In this document: positions 1 to 9,820 of the stretch, piece by piece
Numbering within the stretch: the first letter of the stretch is position 1
How the letters are laid out: each line of letters opens with the position of its first letter
Source: Methanofollis sp. W23
GTDB lineage: Archaea; Halobacteriota; Methanomicrobia; Methanomicrobiales; Methanofollaceae
Assembly: GCF_017875325.1 (NCBI RefSeq)
Contig: NZ_JAGGMN010000001.1
Coordinates: forward strand, 2,066,140-2,130,139
Direction of reading: 5' to 3'
Length of the DNA stretch: 64,000 nt
Position numbers and translations under genes: made by a program
The notes under the pieces: generated by a model
The model's database searches: none
What the model was told of the DNA's origin: nothing
Seen by the model: the letters and a program-made list of their open reading frames with translations, nothing else

Positions 1-685
1 CCTGTACAGGGGTCGCCACCGGCCCTGGTGCCTCGACCAGCAGGTCGGTGACCTTTCCCCCTGCAAGCCTGACGACCCGATCGGCGACGGCAGCGAAGGG
101 GCCGGGAGTGTTCTCCACGATGAGAACCGCCTTCCCTTTCTCCTTCAGGCCCACGAGGATCTCAGCGACCATGCCGGCATGGCCGGGGTCGAGTTCGGCC
201 GCCGGTTCGTCAAGGATGAAGACTGGCTGGTCACCGGCGATCACGGTGCCAAGGACGGTCCGCTGTTTCTCCCCGCCCGAGAGGGTGTGCGGGGCGCGGT
301 CTCTCAGGTGGCAGAGCCCCATCATCTCAAGGACCTCTTCGGTCCTCTTCTCATCGGCGGTGGCTGTCCTGATCTCCTCCTCGACGGTCGAGAAGATGAG
401 CTGGGCGTCGGCGTCGTCGAAGGCGATCCCGGTGACTCCGGCGATCTCGGTCATGCCCCCGTACTCCTCAATCCCCCGACCGCCAAGTCTCACCGACCCC
501 TCGAGGGTGCCGCCGTACTCATGGGCGAGCACCCCGCCGGCCGCCCTGCAGAGGGTGGTCTTGCCCGCACCGGTCGGGCCGGTGACGAGCACGATCTCGC
601 CTGTCCTCACCGAGAGGTCGATCCCTCTCAGGGCCGGAGTCTCTGCACCTGGATAGGTGTAGGTGAGGCCCGAGATCTGGATCAT
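1..685 (-). CDS. ECF/CbiO-type ABC transporter ATPase (3' end outside window)
   Basis: Energy-coupling ATPase of an ECF-type vitamin or cofactor importer. The minus-strand reading shows Walker A GPTGAGKTT near residue 36, the signature LSGGEKQR and Walker B FILDEPAAELDPG, in the normal order. The C-terminus runs off the left window edge. Its ATG overlaps the stop of the S-component gene by four bases (ATGA), so the two are translationally coupled. A T-component gene is expected beyond the window. The substrate cannot be read from this subunit. Confidence 0.9.
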   Translation of the reverse strand, partial: MIQISGLTYTYPGAETPALRGIDLSVRTGEIVLVTGPTGAGKTTLCRAAGGVLAHEYGGTLEGSVRLGGRGIEEYGGMTEIAGVTGIAFDDADAQLIFSTVEEEIRTATADEKRTEEVLEMMGLCHLRDRAPHTLSGGEKQRTVLGTVIAGDQPVFILDEPAAELDPGHAGMVAEILVGLKEKGKAVLIVENTPGPFAAVADRVVRLAGGKVTDLLVEAPGPVATPVQ

Positions 686-1209
686 CGCTCCCTCCCCCGG
701 TTCAGGGCCCGTGATGCCGGGACAGAGAGGGCCTGGGCGATCACGGCGTTCACGGCCGCGGTGATGACGACGATCGGGACCGTGGTCATGGCGAAGACTC
801 CGATGGAGGCGTACTTGGTGAGGATCACCGGGGCGATGCCGAGGATGGCGATGAGGACGAAGGTCGTCCCTGAGGCGAGGGTCGCGACGAGGGTGGCGGC
901 TCCAGGCGCGATGCCGGTCCGCCCCTTCAGCACCATATAGGCAAGGAGACAGACGGCCGCACCCACCGGTTCTGAGACCAGGTTTGCGGGCGGGAAGACC
1001 GAGTGGCTGATGAGGGCGCAGAGGATCCCGGCGACGACCCCGATGCCCACGGCTTCGCCGAAGGTGGGGACGATGAGGATGACCGCAAGGCAGTAGAAGG
1101 CGATGACCAGGTTCGAGACAATCGGGCCCGGGACCGCCAGGGAGATATAGCGCACGATGGCGCCGGTGGCAAGCAGGATGCCTGCAATGGCAATGTCGCG
1201 TGATTTCAT
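682..1209 (-). CDS. ECF transporter S component (substrate-binding membrane subunit)
   Basis: 175-residue hydrophobic protein with about five to six membrane segments, starting MKSRDIAIAGILLATGAIVRY. Size, hydrophobicity and coupling to a CbiO-like ATPase fit the substrate-specific S component of an ECF importer. There is a resemblance to TrpP/CbrT-like S components, but I cannot assign the ligand. The nearest TATA-like box on this strand lies about 165 bases upstream (around 1375-1383), so the transcript may have a long leader. I recognise no riboswitch in it. Confidence 0.8.
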   Translation of the reverse strand: MKSRDIAIAGILLATGAIVRYISLAVPGPIVSNLVIAFYCLAVILIVPTFGEAVGIGVVAGILCALISHSVFPPANLVSEPVGAAVCLLAYMVLKGRTGIAPGAATLVATLASGTTFVLIAILGIAPVILTKYASIGVFAMTTVPIVVITAAVNAVIAQALSVPASRALNRGRER

Positions 1210-1476
1210 GATATCGGTGTTCTATAGATGGTGGTCTGAAGGCGGTGCTGGCGTGAAAAGAGCAGGGGTCACCAGCACCAGGAGATGATGAGATAAGGGG
1301 TAGATGGCCGCAAGGCGTACGTAGGTGTCGTTCGATGTTCAGGTGTGTTCATCGCAGTACAAACATGATCGTCATCCTATATAACATCTGCGATGGCACA
1401 AGGGGAGGTCTCAAAAAAAGGCGATATCTATTGGTCGGGGGACCGGGCGTGGATCCGGAGATCCCAGGGCATTGAT

Positions 1477-1620
1477 CTATCTTCTCTTTCTCTTTTTTTC
1501 GACGTAATCGTACGGGTCGAACTCGTCGTCAAAGTCTCCGTAGTCGGAACGTCTGTTCCTGGCGTCCAAATCCAGGTTCTTCATCTGTTTCCTGATCGTC
1601 TTATCCCACGACCTGGACAT
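1477..1620 (-). CDS. small charged protein, 47 aa
   Basis: Short ORF of 47 codons, ATG at 1620 and TAG at 1477-1479. It begins MSRSWDKTIRKQMKNLD, has an acidic aromatic middle (DYGDFDDEFDPYDY) and ends in a basic tail KKRKRR. Strong charge segregation and clean codon use suggest a real protein. A TATA-like element ATTTATAAAT is centred 26 bases upstream of the ATG, the spacing expected of a leaderless archaeal transcript. No Shine-Dalgarno site is seen. No known domain; perhaps nucleic-acid or protein binding (inference). Confidence 0.6.
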   Translation of the reverse strand: MSRSWDKTIRKQMKNLDLDARNRRSDYGDFDDEFDPYDYVEKKRKRR

Positions 1621-1641
1621 AATTTCTGATGATATTCCCGG

Positions 1642-1651
1642 ATTTATAAAT
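1642..1651 (-). promoter_or_regulatory. TATA box for the 47-aa gene
   Basis: ATTTATAAAT, centred about 26 bases upstream of the ATG at 1620, would place transcription start at or next to the start codon (leaderless mRNA). Confidence 0.5.
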
Positions 1652-2050
1652 CTAATCCCTGGACCTCATGGCGTTTATATCCTGGTCGAAGGGCAGTGTA
1701 CCCAGTGATTAGATCGCGGATCAGAGAGATGCATGGAGAGGGAGGGATTGGAGTGGTAGGATAGTGGGCTCCAGAGAGGGTGGATCGATGATGCCGCGGC
1801 ATCTTTTTCCATGGGGTTTCACCCTTAAATTATCCACTGTGAGGAGAGGATCCTCTGAAGATCGACAGCCTTTCTCAAGATCCCTCCGATCACATCTCAA
1901 AGACAATGATAATATGAGAATGATTGTGCTTCTATTCTCATGCTTGGGGAAACTGCAGCGATATGGAGAACAATGGTAGTTGTTTCATGCTCACACGAGG
2001 GCTATGAGTGCTACCAAATAATATCTTGAAAAAGTAGAGGTTTTTTTCTG
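1652..2050. other. intergenic, nothing recognised
   Basis: About 400 bases with only short ORFs on both strands. None has a supported start, composition or family. No tRNA-like fold or repeat was seen. Confidence 0.5.
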
Positions 2051-4279
2051 TTATTCTATCACACCGTTGCGCCACAGACCCCTCAGAGGATATGGATCCT
2101 GACTGGTTTCACTTATCACGTATGGTGTGTCTCCAATTCCATCTCTATCACCATCGGTGCCGGTATAATCATCCCAGTAATTTCCAAGAGAGGCACAGTA
2201 GGTATTCCCATTGAATATATATTCCATCGGTTCTGGAGATTTAAGACTGCTCTCGTCCCTCACGGAAGCCTGGAGATCATTGTTTATAATATTGTTGAGG
2301 AAAATATAATTTTCACATGGTGAACTGGAAATTAAAAGACCACGTTTATTTGAATAAATGGTATTTGTGGTGATCGTGGTGTGAGCAGATCCCCCCAACT
2401 GGATTCCATTTATTGAACCAGCAACTATGCTGTCCTTTAAGATTGTCCCGTCTGAGTTCCACAGAGCAATTCCTGCCATCATATTCGAACAAACACCAAT
2501 ATTTGATATTTTTGTATTATTTGCCTCCTGTACTAAAATCCCAACCCGATTATTATTCTCATATCCCTCTTTTCCAATGTTACAGTTGTTTATTATAGAA
2601 TTGTCAGCACCAAACAGTTGGATGCCATAGTTATTTGCTAAGATAGTATTTTCTATGATCTCACAGCATTTCACCTTGCCGAGGTAAATTCCTGCGTTAT
2701 TTTCTGCACCCCCAATCGTAAATCCACGAATAGTTACTCCGTTGCTGGTTACATTCACGACAGGGTTAGAGGGGTCTGAGGAACCAATGAAAACCGTTGA
2801 ACCGCTCTGAGAAGCAATGGTTATGGGTTTATCAACTGTAAGATCTTCCTCGAATACTCCATCATGAACAAAGACTGTATCACCGGCGCCCGAGGCATCG
2901 ATAGCATCCTGAATGGAAATAAAATCTCCCCCGTCATATTGATCAACGTACCATGACTTTTGCTCAATGTAGCCGTCGTGCCATTCACCCATCAAGGGGT
3001 ACGCATCTATGACAGATCCAGAAATTACGTATGGAATGTCGCCGATTCCATCGTCTTCAATATCGGTGCCAGTATAATCATCCCAGTAATTGCCGAGGCA
3101 AGAACTGTACATATTGGGATTTTTAATATATTCCTGTGGTTCAAGGGTGTTTGTATAATCGATTGAAATAACCTGCTCGTCGACGTTGAAGATGTGTTTT
3201 AAATTATTTCTGAAATTGTTTAAATATAAACATTTAATTCCATATTCATAGGTAGGCCCAATCATCAAGCCACAATTATTGGATGAAATCGTGTTGTTTA
3301 CAATAATTGCCTCGCACGATCCCTCAAAATGTATGCCCAATGAATTTGAGGTAATATTATTGTCTTCTATAGTGATTCCTCGCACACCAAACACACAGAT
3401 GCCATTGTTATTATCCGAGACTATGCTATTTCTTATCACACAGTTCTCAACGTCTTCAGCATAAATCCCACACCAACACGCTGGTATTGGTTCCGTGTCG
3501 CTGTTTGTACTACGAACCTGGAGGCCCTGGATCGTCACATCGTCTGCTGTTACCTTAATGCTTGGTCTATAGGTCGGGGACATAGTAGATCCTGAAGATT
3601 TTTCAGTCTCCATCGTAATCACAGTTGGTTCAATAGGATCTACAATTGTTGAATCCGGCCCATTTTCTGAGGTGATTGTTACGCTCTTGTTCACCCTCAC
3701 AGACTCAGAGTAGGTCCCGTCCCTGACGATGATTGTATCACCATCGCGTGCAGCATTCACTGCCGCCTGTATGCTGGTGAAATCAGCTCCCCCCGAATCG
3801 TCGACATAGATATACGGAGTATAATCACCGATACTGATAGTAGCCGGATACCACCCTTGTGACAGTCGATATGCCGAAGTCCTCTGCATATTGATTGTCC
3901 TGTTGTCTATCGAGAGTCTCAGAGATCCAATTGATGAAGGCACTGAAGAAGTGTCCCATGTAATGTTAACTCCTTTTTCATCAGGAACAGCGATCGAGAG
4001 ATCCCATGTTAACTCCTGGCTTTTGACCTTTTTTGAGTACAGATCATCAAGATGCATTATCGTTTTGCCAATGAGTGGAGCTTTGGTGTATGTATCGTTC
4101 ATCCCCGTCCTATTATCGACGCCGCTTTCAGAATATCCAAAATATATTGGTTCCAACTGGTTTTCGGCTGTAATTTCAACAGTCCATGCTGCAGAGGCTG
4201 CTGCGGGCAGCATTGCCATGCAGAGTATCAATGTGAGACATATCTCACGATTAAAGAATTCAAGGTTTTTTCTTTTCAC
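2051..4279 (-). CDS. secreted NosD-like right-handed beta-helix surface protein
   Basis: Extracellular protein of 742 residues with a signal peptide (VKRKNLEFFNREICLTLILC, then AAASA). Two homologous beta-helix units each open with an 'IQ(A/D)A(V/I)(N/D)A...GDT(I/V)(I/F)V.DG.(Y/F)' segment and close with NYWDDYTGTD, DGIGD(I/T)PYVI and YPL(M/R)G, the hallmark of NosD/pectin-lyase-fold repeats in methanogen surface proteins. A GTG start at 4279 has GGAG seven bases upstream and gives a normal signal peptide. The longer ORF from ATG 4327 would put about 36 residues before the hydrophobic core. The gene is AT-rich compared with the core genes, suggesting transfer. It diverges from the toxin gene. 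Likely cell-surface adhesion or glycan contact (inference). Confidence 0.8.
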   Translation of the reverse strand: MKRKNLEFFNREICLTLILCMAMLPAAASAAWTVEITAENQLEPIYFGYSESGVDNRTGMNDTYTKAPLIGKTIMHLDDLYSKKVKSQELTWDLSIAVPDEKGVNITWDTSSVPSSIGSLRLSIDNRTINMQRTSAYRLSQGWYPATISIGDYTPYIYVDDSGGADFTSIQAAVNAARDGDTIIVRDGTYSESVRVNKSVTITSENGPDSTIVDPIEPTVITMETEKSSGSTMSPTYRPSIKVTADDVTIQGLQVRSTNSDTEPIPACWCGIYAEDVENCVIRNSIVSDNNNGICVFGVRGITIEDNNITSNSLGIHFEGSCEAIIVNNTISSNNCGLMIGPTYEYGIKCLYLNNFRNNLKHIFNVDEQVISIDYTNTLEPQEYIKNPNMYSSCLGNYWDDYTGTDIEDDGIGDIPYVISGSVIDAYPLMGEWHDGYIEQKSWYVDQYDGGDFISIQDAIDASGAGDTVFVHDGVFEEDLTVDKPITIASQSGSTVFIGSSDPSNPVVNVTSNGVTIRGFTIGGAENNAGIYLGKVKCCEIIENTILANNYGIQLFGADNSIINNCNIGKEGYENNNRVGILVQEANNTKISNIGVCSNMMAGIALWNSDGTILKDSIVAGSINGIQLGGSAHTTITTNTIYSNKRGLLISSSPCENYIFLNNIINNDLQASVRDESSLKSPEPMEYIFNGNTYCASLGNYWDDYTGTDGDRDGIGDTPYVISETSQDPYPLRGLWRNGVIE

Positions 4280-4485
4280 TTTATCGCTCCATCTGCAGTT
4301 TTGTTTACTTTGGGAGTAATACAGCAATCAAATTAATAAATAATTCGCAAAAAATCAAATGAATACATTTATAGGAACTTAAATCCTTTTGAATTGTTAA
4401 ATGGAAAATATAAACATTTGAAATTTCATTTGATGACGTTTTAGAGAACATTAAATCTACAACGAACAAAAGCGGAGAAATTACT
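4280..4485. promoter_or_regulatory. AT-rich divergent promoter region
   Basis: About 200 bases between two divergently transcribed secreted-protein genes, very AT-rich, with several TATA-like runs (for example around 4400-4415). GGAG at 4474-4477 lies eight bases before the TTG start of the toxin gene. Exact transcription starts cannot be fixed. Confidence 0.4.
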
Positions 4486-7400
4486 TTGATTCGGAAACAA
4501 GCGTTCTTGAGTATCTTTTTCGTGATTGCCATCTTGCTTGCAACGGTGCAGCCGTGCCTTGCGGCAGTATTGACATCCCCGAAGAGTTCTGAGAACAATG
4601 CATTTACCCTTCACCTTGATGCCGGATGGAACCTTGTCTCGGTTCCTCTTATGGTTGAGAATCCCTCTGTTGAGGGCATCTTTGGTGAGATCGAAACGCT
4701 GAACGAACACCCCGTCCTGTTCTGGAACGGCAAAGAGTTCATATCGGTCGACATGATCAAACCGTTGACCGGCTATTTTGTCTACACTGAACAGCCGCGC
4801 TCGATCATGATCCAGGGTTCGAAGATCGTAGGCATAACAAAAGATCTGAAACCCGGTTGGAACATGATCGGGGGATACGGGCCTACCGTTACCTTTGATC
4901 TCTCCGAGATCCCGAATCAGGTCATGGAGTGTCCATCGCTCTCATTTGACGGCGAAAAATATGTTGAAACCCAACTGCTCTCGCCAGGCAAAGGAGGGTG
5001 GATATTTGTCGAGAAAGAAACCATTATTGATGACAAAATCATAAATAAACCAATAATCGAGATCCTTTCGCCAAAGGAAGACATTTATGCAAATGAAAAA
5101 ATTATTCTTGGTGGCCATCTTGAGAATTCAAATGCTGAAGTAGTTCAGATCCGCCATAATGGCAACGATCTCACCGTTCCAGTATCCAGTTCCAATTTCA
5201 GTGCTGAAATTGACCTCGCAGACGTCAACTCCATCACGATCCATGTTACTGAAAATGGTATCGTTTATTCAAAAGAGATCTTGCTTGACGGAGACCATCT
5301 CTGGGATGAAGATGAGAGAAAACTCGGCTTTGATCCCCTGAATCCTGATTCTGATTGTAGCAGAACCGAAGAGAATGAAGCAGGAAACGGGATACTTGAT
5401 GGCTATGAGATCCTTGACGGCAACCTGCCGGTCTTTGCAAAAGTGAAAGTCGGCGCGGATCCGTTTAATGCAGATACCAATGGGGACGGCCTTACCGATG
5501 AGTTTGAACTGACAAAACTGGGCGTCATTCCCGGCGGATCTTCACAGCCTGCGCCGGCATTAATGATGCTGGACGCAGGAGCAGGTTTGTATGAAGTCAG
5601 CAGCGGTACAACCGACGATCCTGATGGCGACGGCCTCACGAACCTTGAGGAACAGACCTACGGGACCGACCCGCTCAAAGCCGATACCGACGACGACGGG
5701 CTCAACGACGCAGAAGAGATCGAGCACGGGACCGACCCACTCAAAGCCGATACCGACGACGACGGGCTCAACGACGCCGCCGAAATAATACTCGGCACTG
5801 ATCCTCTCAACGCCGATTCGAACAACAACGGGATCCCTGACGGCTACGAAGAGTACCTGAGCCAGGATTCATTCATCAACGGCACGCTCGAACTGGCCGT
5901 TCACGGTCAGGGGTATGCGATCGGGAATGTCAGCGTTGCTGAGGTAAACCTCACTCGCCTGATCAGTGACGACGTTCTTGCAAGCAAGGTTTACAACATT
6001 GAATTTGGCCAGAATATCAGTTCCGGCGAATTGAAGATCACTTATGACCCCACGCATGTGGATATCCCCGACAACCTCTCGATCTATCAGTTCGACACTG
6101 GACTCGGCACCTTTGTGCCGGTTCAGTCGGTCGTCGATGTCTCGAACGAGATCGTCTCCTGCAGTGCAACAAATTCCTCGAAATATGCCGTTTTCAATTC
6201 ACTGAAATGGGATGCCCTGTTTGATGATCCTGCGCCCGAAACAAATACCGTCCAGACTGCCTCTCTGGCTGGGCCTGCCACCTCTCTCTCTGAAGAGGAA
6301 TATCTGGATAAAGATAAGTACATCCCGGCTTTCGATGATCAGTATCCACTCATAGCGCCCCCTGAAGTTGAACTCGTCGAAGGTGTGGATTATGGCGTTA
6401 TTCCGTATAATGAATCCATCGATTGCCCGAATGATGAAGAAAATGAGACCCGGGTCGATTTAGGGGTTGAAGATCCCGAATGTCTCGATTTCATTGGTTC
6501 CGATGATCCGATGACAACGTCCTCTGACGAGGTGCGGTATCAGGCCGTTTCAAACGGTGACTTCTTCAAAGGCATGGCTGATTGGGCACCGTCCAACCGT
6601 GTCTATGAGTCCAGGGCAGGGTATGGACACGAGATCGACACCGAAGACTTTGATTGTGCTTCACCACCTCATTGCCTGAGCATATTCTTATGGAACAACG
6701 GCCGTACAAAAGATCATCATAACTATCAGGTGGCACACGCCAATGTCGATCTGACTGGTGTCGATACCCTTACATTCAAGTATAAATGTCCATTCTTCGA
6801 GAAGGGCAAAGGCCTCACGGCTTCCAGGCTTGAGTTCAAGATCGATGGCCGTACAGAGTTCCGCTTCCACAAATACTCCTATCCCTTTGAAACAGATTGG
6901 CAGTCCCAAGCGGTCGATGTCAGCGGGTACACCGGGATGCACACCATTGCATTCAACGGCTACCTGACCTATGGCTTCGGCACATCGAACAGCAACGAAC
7001 TCTCCAGAGTTCAGTTCCTCATCGACGATGTCAGTGCATGGTCGATACAGAAGCCTGCGGCACCTGATACCGCAAATGTACGGTTCTTTGTCCGCGACTC
7101 GCAGACCAACGAGGGCGTCCCCCATGTCTCGGTCTACTGCAACAATGAAGTCAAGCGTACCGACACAAGCGGGTATACTAATGACTTCTTCCTGAAATCC
7201 ACCAGTTTCTATCAGTACCGGGTCGAGGCGTATGGGTACAAGATCCATGAAGGCCTCATAAAGGTCACCCTTGGTGATGCCAAGACCGCCTATTCGATCA
7301 TCAACAAGGAAACCGCGCCGACAGGTGATATCAGGGTGACATCTAACCCAGATCATGCCATAGTCTATGTTGATGGTCTCTTATGTGGAGGAACAAATGG

Positions 7401-9036
7401 CTGGGTCTATGATCTCCTGGCAGGCAGCCATACCGTCGAGGTCAGAAAAGAAGGGTATCATCCCGCTTCCAAGACTGTCCAGGTCTACGACGGGCAGACA
7501 ACCAAAGTCGCCTTCGAACTGACTGCCGAGACGGGGACGCTCGAGGTGACCTCGTCGCCGCCGGGCGCCAGGGTTTACATCGACGGTTACTACAAAGGCA
7601 CGACCTCCGAGACCACGGGCCTCCTCACCATATCCGACGCACCCGCCGGCACCCGGCAGGTCAAGGTCGTCAAGAACGACTATGCACCCTACATCGCCAC
7701 CGTAACGATCGAGGTCGACCAGACGACCGCCCTCACCGCCACCCTGAACAACGACGACCTGGAAGAGGACGGCCTGCTCGACTACGATGAGACAAACGGG
7801 TTCCTCGACGGCTTCGGCAACCGCCACACCACCGATCCGTTCGAGATCGACACCGACGGAGACGGTCTCTCCGACGGTTACGAGGCCGGCCCCTCGATTA
7901 CCATCGACGGCAAGACCTATCACAAGCAGCGCAGCGATCCGAATAAGGCCGACACCGATGGGGATGGGTTGGATGACTGGGATGAAGATTATCTAGAGAC
8001 AGATCCATTTAATAGAGATACAGATTTTGATTTCATTATTGATGGTGTAGATGATGCTCCTTTAACACCGGTCTACATCTCTGTTCCTCTGAATAAGTTA
8101 ATTGAAAAAAGAAACGCAACTTTGGGTTCAGTTTTTGGAGAAACTGGCATCACAGGCGGATCGATGAATTGGATCGTAGGAGATGATGTCGCATCTTCTC
8201 CTGCTTATTTTATCGGCTGGATGGCATCTGGCTATTTTGCAGTAGGTGATCTCCGTGATACTCTTGAGGCGTTGTACCAAGGCGACACCGTAGGAGCGGG
8301 TTTAAACGCGCTCGGTATCGTTCCCCTTGCAGGAGATGGCGAACGATCGGCAAATGCCCTGAGAAAGGTTGTCACCAAATATCCTGGCAAAGCTGCGGAT
8401 CTGGGACGATATCTCCTAAAACAGGATGTTGTTCAGAGGATTCCGAGCGAGTCTCTCCAGTTGTTTGTACTGGATCGCTGCTTTGACGGCGGCGCAACGG
8501 CGCTGCGAGGCCTCAATGTCCCGATGGTGCGGATACTCGAAGTCGGTAAGATCGATGGAATTCATCTGGCGCGGCATGCCGATGCACTGGAGATTGTTCG
8601 GGGATCTTCGCGAATGGTTGATAAAGAAGGGACTGTTGCAGAGATCATTGCTGAGAGGACTATATTGAATACTCTCTATCCAAATTCTGTGTATGCATTC
8701 TACTCTGACGTAAAATTGAGAAATGCAAACAATATGGTACTCGGAGAGATCGATACTGTTATTGTAAGAGAGAACAACGTCGTAGCGATCGTGCAAACAA
8801 AAACGGGTCGAAAGGCAGCAGATCATGCAAGGGATCAACTTAGCCGGGATCTGGATGTTATCGATGACCGATACCGGTTTATTTCCACAGATAAACCTGA
8901 CCTTACACCTGCACAGTTCAGAGTTGTTGAATTAGATACCGTTACTGTGGGTCCGAAAGACGGCAACGGATTCGATCACGTCGTTGAGTACACAAATCGC
9001 GAACTGCATGAACTTTACAGAACAATCACAGGATGA
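4486..9036 (+). CDS. secreted polymorphic toxin: Ca-repeat/PEGA surface protein with pre-toxin and nuclease-like C-terminus
   Basis: 1516 residues, TTG start with GGAG eight bases upstream. Order seen: signal peptide (1-27); repeated 'W(N)(L/M)(V/I)...' beta modules (about 40-185); thrombospondin-3-like Ca-binding repeats of the DxDxDGLxD type (about 268-460); a beta-rich domain (about 690-860); a carboxypeptidase-regulatory-like domain (about 864-930); two PEGA domains (about 945-1087); further Ca repeats (about 1090-1190); a pre-toxin domain (about 1213-1310) with VFGETG, GD(D)VASSP, GWMASG and GDLRD; and a C-terminal domain with E1421-x-D1423 and Q1437-T-K1439, a PD-(D/E)XK-type nuclease signature. 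Codon use turns abruptly AT-rich near 7960, inside the Ca repeats. The next gene is the presumed immunity protein. Known logic: secreted filament with an exchangeable toxic tip. Nuclease activity is inferred from motif spacing. Confidence 0.75.
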   Translation: MIRKQAFLSIFFVIAILLATVQPCLAAVLTSPKSSENNAFTLHLDAGWNLVSVPLMVENPSVEGIFGEIETLNEHPVLFWNGKEFISVDMIKPLTGYFVYTEQPRSIMIQGSKIVGITKDLKPGWNMIGGYGPTVTFDLSEIPNQVMECPSLSFDGEKYVETQLLSPGKGGWIFVEKETIIDDKIINKPIIEILSPKEDIYANEKIILGGHLENSNAEVVQIRHNGNDLTVPVSSSNFSAEIDLADVNSITIHVTENGIVYSKEILLDGDHLWDEDERKLGFDPLNPDSDCSRTEENEAGNGILDGYEILDGNLPVFAKVKVGADPFNADTNGDGLTDEFELTKLGVIPGGSSQPAPALMMLDAGAGLYEVSSGTTDDPDGDGLTNLEEQTYGTDPLKADTDDDGLNDAEEIEHGTDPLKADTDDDGLNDAAEIILGTDPLNADSNNNGIPDGYEEYLSQDSFINGTLELAVHGQGYAIGNVSVAEVNLTRLISDDVLASKVYNIEFGQNISSGELKITYDPTHVDIPDNLSIYQFDTGLGTFVPVQSVVDVSNEIVSCSATNSSKYAVFNSLKWDALFDDPAPETNTVQTASLAGPATSLSEEEYLDKDKYIPAFDDQYPLIAPPEVELVEGVDYGVIPYNESIDCPNDEENETRVDLGVEDPECLDFIGSDDPMTTSSDEVRYQAVSNGDFFKGMADWAPSNRVYESRAGYGHEIDTEDFDCASPPHCLSIFLWNNGRTKDHHNYQVAHANVDLTGVDTLTFKYKCPFFEKGKGLTASRLEFKIDGRTEFRFHKYSYPFETDWQSQAVDVSGYTGMHTIAFNGYLTYGFGTSNSNELSRVQFLIDDVSAWSIQKPAAPDTANVRFFVRDSQTNEGVPHVSVYCNNEVKRTDTSGYTNDFFLKSTSFYQYRVEAYGYKIHEGLIKVTLGDAKTAYSIINKETAPTGDIRVTSNPDHAIVYVDGLLCGGTNGWVYDLLAGSHTVEVRKEGYHPASKTVQVYDGQTTKVAFELTAETGTLEVTSSPPGARVYIDGYYKGTTSETTGLLTISDAPAGTRQVKVVKNDYAPYIATVTIEVDQTTALTATLNNDDLEEDGLLDYDETNGFLDGFGNRHTTDPFEIDTDGDGLSDGYEAGPSITIDGKTYHKQRSDPNKADTDGDGLDDWDEDYLETDPFNRDTDFDFIIDGVDDAPLTPVYISVPLNKLIEKRNATLGSVFGETGITGGSMNWIVGDDVASSPAYFIGWMASGYFAVGDLRDTLEALYQGDTVGAGLNALGIVPLAGDGERSANALRKVVTKYPGKAADLGRYLLKQDVVQRIPSESLQLFVLDRCFDGGATALRGLNVPMVRILEVGKIDGIHLARHADALEIVRGSSRMVDKEGTVAEIIAERTILNTLYPNSVYAFYSDVKLRNANNMVLGEIDTVIVRENNVVAIVQTKTGRKAADHARDQLSRDLDVIDDRYRFISTDKPDLTPAQFRVVELDTVTVGPKDGNGFDHVVEYTNRELHELYRTITG
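5662..5778 (+). repeat. 66-bp tandem repeat encoding Ca-binding units
   Basis: The segment starting GGGACCGACCC at 5662 recurs at 5728 (period 66) with one mismatch over about 51 bases. Each copy encodes GTDPLKADTDDDGLNDA. A very recent unit duplication. Confidence 0.8.
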
Positions 9037-9042
9037 GATATC

Positions 9043-9459
9043 ATGGGAATGGACTTTGAAATCCAGAAGCCGGACGGTACTCGCGAGTACGTTACCATGA
9101 TGAGTTATGGTTCATTTGGTGACATTAGTCGTGTAGGGAAGATTGCGGGACTCGACCTAGATGAATATGATCGGATCACTGAATATTCTGGGTTAGAGGA
9201 AGAATGGGTGATTCAACTGGAGGATGTTCGGAAAATCCTTCTTTTTTATCGAGAGATGCTGAACCTGGTTGAGGAACTGGATCGTAAGGGCATTAGCTTG
9301 CTGACCGAAACGGAAGAGCAACGAAGGAAGCGAGAATTGGCAAGGATGCGCACAACTCCCAGAGATCGCTGGAATGGAGTAATTTCGAGCCTTCATCAAC
9401 TGATTGATCTCTGTGAAAAGGCGATCAAATCCGGAGGTTCGATCGTCATGATTATTTGA
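9043..9459 (+). CDS. putative immunity protein to the nuclease-tipped toxin
   Basis: 138 residues, starting six bases after the toxin stop. Mostly helical by composition, charged, no signal peptide, hence cytoplasmic. I recognise no family. Position directly 3' of a toxin C-terminus is the only, but strong, argument for an immunity role. Codon use matches the AT-richer toxin tip rather than the GC-rich body, so tip and immunity gene probably arrived as one unit. Confidence 0.6.
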   Translation: MGMDFEIQKPDGTREYVTMMSYGSFGDISRVGKIAGLDLDEYDRITEYSGLEEEWVIQLEDVRKILLFYREMLNLVEELDRKGISLLTETEEQRRKRELARMRTTPRDRWNGVISSLHQLIDLCEKAIKSGGSIVMII

Positions 9460-9517
9460 ACACTTTATTTTTCTTCATCAAGTAAGGTGATCGGGAGATA
9501 ATTCCTCCACCAAACGC

Positions 9518-9820
9518 TGGTCGGCCGACTCAGACGACGACGGCCGCTCCGACTACGAAGAGCATTTCGATCCCGACTACGATCCCCTCGTCTACGAGGA
9601 GCGCTACGGCCCGATGGAGATGGGCCGCGAGTTCCTCCTCGGTGCGGTCTTCGGGGAGTGGGGCGCTGACGAGCACGACAACATCTACTACCTGGGCGGC
9701 TGGATCGCAAGTGGCGTTGTTGTCCTCGGTGACGTGCGGGACATCGCGGCGACGATCTCGCGGGGCGACCTCGTCGGCACCGGCCTCAACCTCGCTGCGG
9801 TGATCCCTGGCTACGGAGAC
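9518..9820 (+). repeat. pre-toxin repeat, copy 1
   Basis: 303 bases, nearly identical to 13530-13826 (scattered substitutions and one six-base indel after GGCGT). Homology starts at TGGTCGGCCGACTCAGACGA inside a Ca repeat and stops at the GGCTACGG-GAC codons, exactly before the cassette-specific tip. It is long enough to support homologous recombination. Confidence 0.85.

Noticed and set aside
179-940. Plus-strand 253-codon ORF
   Set aside because: Antisense of the ECF ATPase and S-component genes; composition is a GC-rich shadow.
1393-1629. Plus-strand 78-codon ORF
   Set aside because: Opposite to the better-supported 47-codon minus-strand gene with its own TATA box.
1721-1979. Short ORFs on both strands
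   Set aside because: No ribosome site, no conservation-like features; overlapping each other antisense.
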